In this document: positions 1 to 9,644 of the stretch, piece by piece
How the letters are laid out: each line of letters opens with the position of its first letter
How positions within the stretch are numbered: the first letter of the stretch is position 1
DNA from: Gonium pectorale
Taxonomy: Eukaryota; Chlorophyta; Chlorophyceae; Chlamydomonadales; Volvocaceae
Length of the DNA: 33,060 bases
Direction of reading: 5' to 3'
NCBI GenBank assembly: GCA_001584585.1
Contig: LSYV01000018.1
Span: 751,165 to 784,224 of the forward strand
The notes under the pieces: model-generated
The model's database searches: none
The model's input: only the letters and a program-made list of their open reading frames with translations
What the model was told of the DNA's origin: nothing
Made by a program: the position numbers and the translations under genes

Positions 1-179
1 GCCCCCTGGTGCGCCGAAGCTCCACGCCCCGCACCTCAACAGCGGGGTCTTCTCTTCCCAAGCCCGCGCTCCCTGATCTATTCCTCATGCTCGCCACCGT
101 GCACCCGTGCCGATTCCCAGTCCCGTCCCAGCTCAGCTCCAACCCTGCTGCCGCATCCGCCGCACCCCCCTGGTGGCAG
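1..179 (+). other. probable intron of the dipeptidase gene
   Basis: No coding similarity is visible. The stretch is pyrimidine-rich towards its right end and finishes in a good acceptor (…GGTGGCAG) at 179, directly before the first recognisable dipeptidase exon. It is best read as the 3' part of an intron whose donor and upstream exons lie outside the window. The frame happens to be open through it, so retention or an exon extension cannot be excluded. Confidence 0.55.
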
Positions 180-3030
180 GTGGCGGAGGACAAGCAGCCC
201 GCTGTGGTGGCTGCCGTACAGGCCGTCCTGGACGACCTCCGCGCCGAGTACGGCAGCGTGGAGCCGGGCCTGACTCTGCGCCTGGAGCCGCACCCCGAGC
301 CCGTGTCCGAGGTGGTGGCCCCGGCCGACTCGGCCCGGCTGCTGGCGCTGCTGCGGGGGCTGCCGCACGGGCCGCTGCGCTTCTCGCAGGACGTGGCGGG
401 TGCGTAGTGGGCCACCCTGGCAGACGTGGCGAGCGGGGATCGCAGGAGATGGAGGAAGGGCGGAGGGACTGTGTTGGTTGGTGAAAGGGTGTGCGTGTTC
501 ATGGCGTTTGGGGACCGATGACTGGAACTCGTGACCCCGCCCAGGCCCAGCTCGCTCCTCCTCATGCTGGCTGACTTGTTGCTACCGCCGATGCCGCTAT
601 TGCTGCGACCCTGAGCGGCCGGCGCACGCCGGCAGTCGTGTCAATACCTGTTCGGTTCTGCTGCCTCAGGCCTGGTGGAGACGAGCAGCAACGTGGCGTC
701 GCTTAAGGAGGCTGAGGTGGGGCAGGTTGGCCGTTTGAGCGGAGGCGCTGCGGTATGCACAGGTCGACCCGTGGGTCCGTTCCTCGGGGCTGCCGGAGGA
801 ATGACAGTGCCGTCGCGCGACGTGGCTCCCACGTTGCGCCGCGTACCTGTCGTGCTCCCTCGCCAGGCCCGCTTTGCGCTACGCCCTTTTCACCCCACAC
901 CCCGCCCCGCAGTCACCCAGTCCCGCTCCCGGGCGGCGGCGCTACTCCGTCGTGACCACCACCCGCTCGCTCCTGGACCCCGCGCTGGAGGCCACGCGCG
1001 ATGTCATTCAGGTGGGGCTACTGGCAGGAGCGGGTGGAAGGAGTCAAGATGATCTGGCTTGTGGGCTAACTGTAGTTGAAGGGGTCGGTGGATGATGATT
1101 CGCAGGGGAGGCGGGGCAGTCTCGGCATCCACGCATGCGGGCTGAGTCGCCCTCCGGCCCGTGCTTGCTCCTGCCCCGTGCTTGCGCCCTCCTACCCAGT
1201 CATGACCTCCACACGCCGGTGCAACTCCCCGTCTCCCCGCACGTTTCGCCCAGGGCCTGGCTCAGCTGGCGGGATGCGAGGTGATCCGCGGCCGGGCTTA
1301 CCCGGGCTGGCGGCCTAACCTGGAGAGCAGCGTGCTAAAGGTGAGCAGGGGAGCCGGGGGTGGGACCGACGTGGCGTGGGCTTGGGTTGTCGTGTTGGCT
1401 TGTGCTGTCCAAGGACCGGCGGTCATCGCTGCGTGTTGAGCCCCTCCGCCACCGCCGAGGCATCGTCGCCACCAGCCCCAGTTTCGTCGCCCTGCGCCGC
1501 CGGGAGTTTAGGTATGAGTGTGTAAAAGTACCAGAGTGCCCTTGTCGATGGACCTATTCGGGCGAGACGCCCGAAGCCTGCCATCTTCCGCCAATCCTCT
1601 GTGCGGCCGCCATGACACATGGCACCTTCAGCGTCCAGCTGTTTCCTCAGCTCTAGTCTCCTCGCGATCGCCGCTCGCCGCAGCGCTTACGGCTCGGCGG
1701 CGCTGTTCTGCTCGTTACTGAGCCGTGTGCCTTCCAGAGCCCCTCTCGCTAGCGCCCCACACCTTAACGCTTCGACCCCCTCCGGCCGTCAATGCTCCAC
1801 CGCAGCTGACGCTGGAGGAGTATCGGGAGGTGCTCGGGGGGCGCGACGCCAAGGTAGCTGGGGCCTGTGCGGTCAAGGGCGTGGGGCCCGCGCCGTGCGG
1901 GGCTTGGGACTGGGCGTTGGCCTGGGTCCATGCGCGAGGTGAGGTGAGGTTAGGTGAGGCCGGCATCCAGGACCGTGAGCGCGGGCCGGCCAGGCCCGGG
2001 CTGCGCTTCCTCGCCTCGCCTTGCCTTGCCTGCCAACGCCGCGCCCTGCCAGGCGCACGCACGTGTGTACATGCACAATGCAAGCACGCCCCCTCGCGGC
2101 CGGCCCCCGCCCCCGCCCCCGCCGCCAGGTGGGTGCCATCCACGCGGGCCTCGAGTGCGGCATCATCGGCACCAAGTTCCCCGGCATGGACATGGTGTCG
2201 ATTGGGTGAGTGGAGGAGGCGCGGGATAGCATATGGTGTTGCTTTGAGGGTAGTAAGGGCAAGGGTACTACTTTGCGAGACGGCAAGCTTGTGGCCGATG
2301 ACTTCGCGTTATCTAGCCATGAGGGGAGATTTCGGTTCGAGGATGGGGGTAGTGGTAGGAGGACGAGCGAGGGCAGCAGGGCGACGTTTGGGTGAGTACG
2401 GGGTCCAAACGTACCCGTCCGTACCCCGTACGGGGCCTCCATTGGGTTGGTGTTAAGTGTAAGGAGAAGTATCATGGGGCGACAGCTCTCGGGTGGGCCG
2501 GTCCGATTAGCATGGTCGTTGTTACGGCAGCTTGGTCTGTCTCCAGGTCGGCCAACGTGCTCACGCGTGGCCATCCCGCTGCAGCCGCCTCACCTCCCCA
2601 CCACCACCACCCCCTCGCAGGCCAACCATCAAGAGCGCGCATTCGCCGGAGGAGTGCGTGCAGGCACGTGCGGGGCGCTGTGCCGGGCCGGGCCGGGGGG
2701 CGGGGGCGACTTACGGGCGGAACGGAGCTGGGCCGGGGTGGCAGCGTAGTCAGTGTCACTAGGGTACTGAGCCGCTGGATCCGGCCTTCCTCTCGTGGCG
2801 TCTATGGCGCACAGCAACCCTCCCGCCCGATTGATCCTATCCAGTCCCACCCAGCCCATTCACATGGCGCGCCACACACACACCCGCCCCGCAGCCTGTC
2901 CACAAGCACGCACATTCGCATGACGTAACACACCCGCCCCGCCCGATTTTTCCACCAGATCTCAACGGTGGAGCCGTTCTGGCGGTTGACGGTCAAAATC
3001 CTGGAGCGGTTGGCGGCTGTACAGAAGTAA
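180..3030 (+). CDS. aminoacyl-histidine dipeptidase (PepD-type, peptidase M20), C-terminal half
   Basis: Predicted metallodipeptidase of the M20 family (PepD / cytosol non-specific dipeptidase), which cleaves Xaa-His and other dipeptides. Exons: 180-399, 670-716, 913-1011, 1254-1340, 1806-1853, 2129-2205, 2621-2663, 2959-3030 (TAA). All phases join, giving 230 residues. Seen: an LVETSSNVASL segment, the strand VVTTTRSLLDPALEATRD, then YPGWRPNLESS, the family hallmark HAGLECG, KFPGMDMVSIGPTIKSAHSPEE, and a final helix VEPFWRLTVKILERL. From family knowledge, the His of the HSPEE motif is the last metal ligand; the other ligands lie in the N-terminal half, outside the window. Bacterial PepD has about 485 residues, so roughly half is missing at the left edge. 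The last intron uses a GC donor. PepD enzymes are mostly bacterial, so a bacterial origin followed by intron gain is possible (inference). The family call is secure; substrate and compartment are unknown. Confidence 0.85.
2664..2958 (+). other. GC-AG intron in the dipeptidase gene
   Basis: The exon ends CAG|GCACGT and the next begins after TTCCACCAG. Using the GC donor keeps SPEECVQ joined to ISTVEPFW, matching the usual spacing between the His-Ser-Pro motif and the final helix in PepD proteins. The nearest GT donor (TGC|GTGCAG) is also in phase, but would delete two residues. Confidence 0.6.
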
Positions 3031-3733
3031 AGTATGCGTACACTTTGTACATTTATGTGTGCGCCCCCGCCGCCTTGGCGCCGGCGCTGGCAGTATAGAG
3101 GCTGGCGTGCCTGAGGGCGTGGTGCCCCTCCGACACCCGCACACCAAACTGCCGTACACACGTCATCCTGTATTCTTGCATATCTGGTGGAGTGGTGGCT
3201 TGCCTCATTGCATTCTTGTATGCTGCTACCGCTTGATGCACCCAGCCGGCGCGTGCGGGCGAGGCGATGTTGGGGGAGTATGTGTGGACGCACGGTGGAC
3301 AGGGGGGCCAGGCGCACCCGCACGCAGCCGCCTGCTCTGTTTACAACGGATGCACGAAAAACACACGAGCGGCCTGGGCGGCTGTGTTGCATGGCTGGGG
3401 CTGGGGCGGTCACGGTGGTGAGCCGGTATTCCCACTCCATGCCGAGGGGCGGTTGGTGCGTAGCGGGGTAGGAGAAGAGTTGCCCGGGAGAGGTTGACGG
3501 GGGTGGTGCCATCTGCGGCACGGCGAACCACGGACTGCTATGTGGCTCAGGAGGGCGCCATTGGGCTGTAGCTAAGAGGCATCCCGTCACCAGGCAACCG
3601 GCGGCTCGTGCAGTAAAAGGCTGTTGGGGCCGGAGCCGGCCCGTGCAGCCGGGGCGCGGAGAAAGCCGCCCGGGCGCTTGTGGATACAAGGGTGGGGGGA
3701 GGGCTGCATCGGAGGTGCAGGAACGGCAGCCCC

Positions 3734-3738
3734 TGTAA
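3734..3738 (+). terminator. candidate poly(A) signal TGTAA of the dipeptidase gene
   Basis: TGTAA is the usual polyadenylation signal in Chlamydomonadales. This is the first clear plus-strand copy after the stop at 3030, and implies a 3' UTR of about 0.7 kb, which is normal for these algae. Confidence 0.4.
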
Positions 3739-4995
3739 GCCTTGCCGTGTGGCCCGTGCTGCCCATGCGGCGGGAGTCGTCGCAACTCGCAGGCAAAGCA
3801 CACCTTGACGGCCGGCAGGCGCGGTTGCGTCACCGCCGCCATGCTCACGGGCAGGATCCGCTACGGCGGGCGTGTGGACGGGCAGCCAGAGCCCACGACC
3901 GCCTCCTGCTGCGTACCTGCTGCGTCTCTACAATATCTGTGGGCCCAGCAAACCCTCGACGTCAGCCGAATGCCAGTGGCAAACTCTCTCGACGCACCGT
4001 GGGCCCCATCCTTCGGAACATATTAATTACAGCCCCTGGCTCACGCTCCATGCTCCCCCTGAGGGGCATCAGGCCCAGCACACATCGCACCATCGGAGCC
4101 GCCGCATGCCCCCCCCCCCGCACCCCGCGCGCACGCACGAATCAATGCACCTCCCAAACCCAAACAGCGCATGGCCGCGCGCCACAGGCAAAACATCCCC
4201 ACACACATGCAACGGTGCACTCTACGGCACTCCGAAGCGAGCGACCTGGCCACCGCATTGCCTGGCCGCAAACGCGTGTTGCAGCGCGGGGACACACCAC
4301 CGCGCCCCGTCCCCAAAAGCAATCTCCGCCAACCCTGACTTCCACACCACCGTTCTGACGGTGTGTATCACATTTATTTCAGTTGCGCCATAACATTGCC
4401 AGACATCCCGCATTATCCCGCGGTTCGCCATCTGCTTCCAGGGTTCTGCAGTGCGCCTTGCACGCGCACCACCCGGCCCCAAGCCTGCTCCGTCCTCGAC
4501 CTCGGGCAGGGTGGCCTTTGGGCGGACGGACCGCAACACAACACAATGCGGGGGAGCGGTGGCTGTGGTGCCAAGAAGTTCCCGAAATGGGGAAGCGAGC
4601 GAAAGTCGTTGGTCCAACCCGTCTCTCGAGCGCTGTAGGCCTCCACCTACCATCACCAACTCTACACTGCTCCTCATTCGGCCCAACCTACAGCCCATAC
4701 ACGCATACAGTTAGAAGTGCACACGCAACACGACGGCAGGAAACCAACAGGCGCCCTCTCCTTCCCTGGCGCTCCCCGCCGCCAACCCGAAGCCAGCAAC
4801 CTCCACCCCCCTGTTCGGATGTCAGCCCAAGAAGCCCCCGTACGGGTTCCACCGTGCGTGCCCCCGCCCCCGCCACCGGACCGCCCAGCCACCGCTTCTG
4901 GAGCATGTGCGGCGAGCAGGTGCCCCGCGGCAACCAAGAGGCCGCCACTTTGCACTGCGACCCCGGCGGAGGCGCCGACCCACCTCGCACCCCTC

Positions 4996-5000
4996 TTACA
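4996..5000 (-). terminator. candidate poly(A) signal TGTAA of the kinase gene
   Basis: Minus-strand TGTAA about 200 nt after the kinase stop codon (5200-5198). It suits a short 3' UTR and would keep the two convergent transcripts from overlapping. Confidence 0.45.
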
Positions 5001-5197
5001 CCCCTCGGCCCCTGGGCACGTCACACCTGCGAAGGGCGCGTCGATCCCCGCCCCCGGCCCCAGCCCCGCCGGGGCCCATCTCCATCCCCCAGCCTGCCCC
5101 AGCACACTCCGCGCACCCGCCCCCTGCGGGCATGCCTCGGCCCCCGCTCACAGCTCACAGCTTACCAACCCTGACCCGGCCCGACCCGGCCCGCGGC

Positions 5198-8100
5198 TCA
5201 CCCATCCGCGGGCATGTACTTGAGCATCCTCTCCAGCTCGCCCACGATGGCCCCACACGAGGGCCGCTCCGACGGCGCGTCCGCCCAGCATGCGCTCAGC
5301 AGGCGGCGCAGCGCCAGCGGGCACACGCCGTCGTCCTGCGGCACCGCCAGTCGGCCGCCGCCGATTACCATGCGCTGCAGGAACTCGTGCGTGCGCATGC
5401 CCTGCGGTTGGGGAGGGAGGGGGCGAGCGGAGCGGGGGCTGGGGGGTCAGGGGCCGGACAGCGTTCCGGCGAGGAAAGCCAGAGGCGCGTGCTGTCGCTC
5501 CTTGCGAGTGGCTGGGCTGCGGCACTGTGGTCGGCGGTGTTGGTTGTAGTATGCAGGCTTGGGGCAAGGTGAGGAGGAGACTGGGTGGGTGGGGGGCTGG
5601 GAGGCGCGGGGTGCGATCTGCGGGAGGGAGGGGCGAGGTGGGTGGGCGCACGGATGCGTCGGTTGGCACCTCGCCCCTCGTGCGGCTCCGGCCTCGCAGC
5701 GGTCCGCGCCTTCCCCGGGGTCCCCCGGCCCGCTCCTAGCCGCTCGTTCGCCGTCACAAGTTCGCACCTGCCAGGGGAACTGCCGAGTGAGCATCACCCA
5801 CAGCAGCACCCCGAACGAGAAGACTGTGGGAAAGGTGGGGGCGGGGGAAGGGAAGGGTGGTCAGGCCTGGTTGGAGGAATGGAAGGAACACGGCAAATGG
5901 CGGGGGGGAGCGCCGTAGGGTCAAACAGGTCAAGCCGCGGGAATATTCCAAGCCGGCGGCCAGGACGCATGTTCTCCCCCGGGCCCCTGCTCCCTGTCCG
6001 AGACTGCCATGTTGTGGCGGGTCCTCATGTAGCATGCCCGCACCGTGCCCCGCTCACCGTCCAGCCGGTCCGTCAGCTTGCCCACACCCGCGTCGAAGCA
6101 CTCTGCGGGGCGAAGGCGCGGGAGGACGTTAGCGAGCGCGGAGCCGGAGGCATTTCCCAGCCCCGCCCCGCCCCTGAGCTGCCTCGCTTCCTAGCTTTTT
6201 CCTGCATCACCCAGCCGCTGAGCCAACAAGCCCGCTTGCCGCTGTGTGCCGAGCTCAGGCGACACGCCGCCGTCCCGCAGACTGCCGCCGCGCATACGGT
6301 ACGTCACAACGACCCGTGCAGCCGCACACGTGCATGCCGTACTCTTCGTGCCCACCTGGCGCCATGTACGCCAGGCTGCCGGCCTCGCGGCGGTTGGTCT
6401 TGACGTACGACTGGTACTTGCAGCGCGCCAAGCCGAAGTCGGAGATCTTGGCGGTGCCGCGGCCGTCCAGCAGGATGTTCTCCGGCTGGGGGCGGGGGGT
6501 GGCAACAAGGGGTCGGGGGCGGGGAAGGGAGGAGGGAGGCGTAGCCGCCTCATCAACACATCCACGGCTCCCAGTCCGGCGCAACCGAAGGACATGCCCT
6601 CGCATCCCTCAGCAGTCCCGCGGTACCTTCTGGCGCCCCGCCGCTCCCGGCGCTTTCGGCTGCTTGGGCCCCTTCCCGTTTCCCCCTTCCCTCGCCACGG
6701 CGGCATGTGTTGTGATCCGGTCCCCACCCTCTCCACCCTCTCACCCCTCCCGCTTACATACGCCCACCCGCCCCGCCCGCATGACCAGTCCGCACCTTGA
6801 GGTCTCTGTGCACAATGGCGGGGGTGCGCGCGTGCAGGTAGTCCAGACCGCGCGCCACGTCCAGGCCCGTGGACAGCACGCGGCGCAGCGGGAAGGGCTC
6901 GTCAGGGGTTCCGTACAGCACGTCCGCCAGGCTGCGATCCATCAGCTCTACGGCGGCGAGGGAACGGGGCGGGACGGGCGGGACGGGCGGGAGGGGCGGA
7001 GTGAAGATGCATGTGTGTGTGTGGGCGGGGAGGGGAGGTTGGTGCTAACGGGGCGAGGCTTTCCCCCCCTGCAGCGGTGTATCGATCGGTGTTGTGTTGA
7101 CCGCCACAGGACCCGCACCAGCCGCATGTCACCCCAGCCGCCTTGCTCGTCCGCGGCTGGACGCTCCCCGCAGCGGCGGCCGCAGGCAGCGGCAGCACCG
7201 TCATCACCGGGCGCCCAATACTACAGTCCCTTTGGCCCACGGCACTGCTGCGCACTGGCCGCCAGCGGGCAGCGTGCGCCGTGCCCCGTGCCCCGTGTCC
7301 AGCCGAGCGCGCAATATCTCTCCCGCAGGCCCCATCCCAACCCCGTCCTCCCCTTTTGGACCAGCTCCCCGAGCCTCCCGGTACCGTGGCCCGCTGCCCC
7401 CCGCTGCCCCCCGCTCACCCTCCACTATGAAGACCTGCGCAGCGGCGCCCCCCGGGGTCCGCCGCAGGGCCCGGGCGGCGGGGAGGGCGGACGACCGGTA
7501 GGGCGAGGGGAGTGGGTGGGGAGGGTGGGGAGGGGAGAGAAGGGTTAGAGATCAGGCCCAGGGCAGGGCGGGGCACAGGTCTCGCTCGCCGTGCAGGTGG
7601 TGTGGGGTGGAGTGGGGTGTTCTGGGGCGCTCCGCAGCCTCTCCTCCTAGGCTGGGCCCAGCCGCCAACCGCCCCCTCCCGTCCCGCGCGTCGCGACCAG
7701 CTGCCGCGCCACAGCCCCTCAAGGGCGCTGGTGGTGGCGGGGGGCACTACCCAGCTGCCTCTGTGACAGCAGAGGCACAGACCCACAGGCCGCCCCACAC
7801 CCACCCCACCCGCCCCGCCCCAGCCCCCGCCCCCCCCCCCGTGCGCGCGCGGCCCCACGTGCGGCGGCGTGAGGCAGCCTCCATAGAACTTGACCACGTT
7901 GGGATGGTCCACGCCGCTCAGCACCGCCGCCTCCTGCACAAACGTCTCCAGCTCGGAGGGACTGGCGTCGCCCAGGAACATCCTGGGGGCAGGGTGGAGG
8001 GTTTAGGGAAGGGGTAGCAGGGGAGGTGCGGGCCGTGGGTCGAGGGCCAGCCAGGCAGCCGCTAACACGCCAGCAGTCGCCCGCGTGCGCCGCCGACCCG

Positions 8101-9466
8101 AGGCCCCCCGGGCAGTCCACTGCACCCACCCGCACATCCACTCACCCACATGCAACACGACAATCCGCACCCGCGTTTCGTACCCGGATGGATGGAGACC
8201 TATCTCTACCACTCGTGCCACGTCAATCCCAGCACCGACGCTCCCTCACCAAACACCAAATACCGCCCCATCTCGCCACCCGACGCCCGGTCCCAATGCT
8301 CCGGACCGGACATGCATCCCATCCCCCCTTCCCTCCCCCCCAGGGCTTCTCTACTGAGAATGCCTTCCAACCCTCTACCCCCCCAGCACCGCAAGCTCCA
8401 GCACCCCACCCCGTTCCTGATACCCCTTCTTCACTCACTTCGGCAGCACCTTGATAGCGACCGACCGCCCCGCGTACATGCCCCGATACACGGATCCAAA
8501 CTGCCCCTGGCCGATGGGCGCCGAATCCGTGAGTTGGATCTCCGTCGCGTAGTCGATGCTGAGGTTGACTCCCGGAGCGGCATGCTGCTGCAGCAAGGCA
8601 GTGATTGACTCCGGCCCCAGGTCCGCGTCGTACTGCTGTCGGTGGTACTGGGAGCTAGCGCCCAGGCCCCCGCCGCCGCCCTGGGAGGAGCTGCAGACGT
8701 TGCCGCCGCCATTGCCGCTGGCGTATGAGTGGGCGACGTAGGCTGAGTTCTGGGAGTAGCATCCCTCGCCGAACAGCGTGCCGGGGCACTCGAAATCGTG
8801 GAAGTGCTCCCCCGGCGGGAAGGGGTTGTTGCCGTCAGGCATCATGAAGGCCAGGTGGTGGTTCTGCGGGGAGAGGTAGTGGTCCCAGGGTTCGTACTCG
8901 GGTGGCTGCTCGTACTCGGGCGCGTCCTCCCCGGCTGGCCCTTCGTCCACCGCTGACCCATTCCCCTGAGCCGGCGCCGACGGGCCCCGAAGGGCCACGT
9001 GCTGCTGATCGGGATGCTCCTCCCAGGGGGGATCGATTGGGAGATTGCTTGGCTCCGATGCGATGATCGCCCGGACGCGTGCCGGCTGGCCGGGTGCTGG
9101 TTTGGGCGCTGAGGGCGAGTTCGGACCCGGTTGGTGCTGCACAGCGGCCTGGGTTGTGCCGATTCTCGCTGCTGCTAGCAGAGAGCTGTCGATAAAGGGA
9201 ACCTCGCAAGCGCTGGAGTGCCTGTGTCGAACATGAGCGGGACTGACAAACGTGCCGAGAGAGCCGGAGTGGCTGCTACGCGGCCTTGTTTCTATCCTAG
9301 TTTTGCCAGGGGTCACAGAGCGGAAACTGCTGAGAACGTGCTTTAATATTCTGCCTCCCGTGCTGGGCGCATGACGATTCTCGCTCGGCTCCGCGTCTCC
9401 TTCTCCCTCAGCTGCTGACTGTTGGCTCGATTGATGGCTCGCAACAGCGCGAAACAACTTTTTCAT
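5198..9466 (-). CDS. Raf/TKL-like protein kinase with disordered N-terminal half
   Basis: Predicted Ser/Thr kinase, probably soluble. Exons in order: 9466-8439, 7982-7859, 7434-7419, 6947-6796, 6485-6356, 6102-6058, 5823-5768, 5401-5198 (TGA). Every phase joins: 1755 nt, 584 residues. Residues 1 to about 310 are low-complexity, with a Pro/Tyr/Glu patch (EYEQPPEYEPWDHY) and a Gly/Ser stretch. The kinase domain fills the rest: glycine loop GQGQFGSVYRG, VAIK lysine, helix-C Glu in FVQEAAVL, HRDLKPEN catalytic loop, DFG, MAPE, DVFSFGVLLW and the SERPS arginine of subdomain XI. All catalytic residues are present, so it should be active. The helix pattern (ACWADAPSERPSCGAI) is typical of plant and algal Raf-like MAPKKK/TKL kinases. 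The ATG at 9466 is the first in frame. The closest family member and the substrate cannot be told from sequence. Confidence 0.88.
7419..7434 (-). other. 16-nt microexon of the kinase gene
   Basis: The sequence between CGCAG and GTGAGC encodes VFIVE plus one base. It joins ...CLTPPH from the upstream exon to LMDRSL from the downstream exon as VFIVEELMDRSL, exactly the strand 4-hinge-strand 5 segment a kinase needs here. The phases (0 in, 1 out) match both neighbours. Confidence 0.75.
8343..8380 (+). repeat. dispersed 38-bp repeat, copy in kinase intron 1
   Basis: Starts GGGCTTCTCTACTGAGAATG. It matches 25601-25638 at 37 of 38 positions, same strand. Here it is antisense to the kinase transcript, inside intron 1. 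On the plus strand it is followed by CCCCCCAG, resembling a 3' splice site. Confidence 0.8.
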
Positions 9467-9471
9467 TTACA
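9467..9471 (-). terminator. TGTAA abutting the kinase start codon
   Basis: Minus-strand TGTAA sits immediately 5' of the kinase ATG (TGTAAATG). It could serve as a poly(A) signal for the upstream giant gene, although the copy at 9529-9525 is better placed. Confidence 0.25.
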
Positions 9472-9524
9472 TTCAGTCCCTAAACGAAGTGGCCCTTTCG
9501 CGAAACCTCGGCCTGCCTATACAT

Positions 9525-9529
9525 TTACA
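9525..9529 (-). terminator. candidate poly(A) signal TGTAA of the giant gene
   Basis: Minus-strand TGTAA 116 nt after the stop codon of the giant coiled-coil gene. Cleavage some 15 nt downstream would end the mRNA about 45 nt before the kinase ATG. Confidence 0.45.
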
Positions 9530-9644
9530 TGCGACCAGCTAGGAGGGGTGAGGTGGGAGAATCATATTTACGCAGCCAACTGCAGCGAAGCGTTGCGCAT
9601 CCAGACGGACGAGCATCGTGACTCAGCGACCGACCGAGCGTGAC

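Larger units (their letters stand above)
3031..5197. other. gene-free interval between convergent dipeptidase and kinase genes
   Basis: This should hold the two 3' untranslated regions. No frame here shows conserved protein features, and the composition is not obviously coding. It contains a run of 11 C at 4109-4119, a TGTAA motif for the plus-strand gene, and one for the minus-strand gene. A 1-kb open frame on the minus strand (3848-2802) runs through the antisense of the last dipeptidase exon and is considered fortuitous. No RNA gene was recognised. Confidence 0.6.

Noticed and set aside
2802..3848. 348-codon minus-strand frame antisense to the dipeptidase 3' end
   Set aside because: It runs straight through the antisense of the last dipeptidase exon, has no domain character, no splice context and random-looking Cys/Arg/Pro composition. 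Long chance frames are expected at this GC.
6244..7548. 434-codon plus-strand frame
   Set aside because: It is antisense to kinase exons 3-6, which have clear catalytic motifs and consistent splicing; its translation is Pro/Arg-rich noise.
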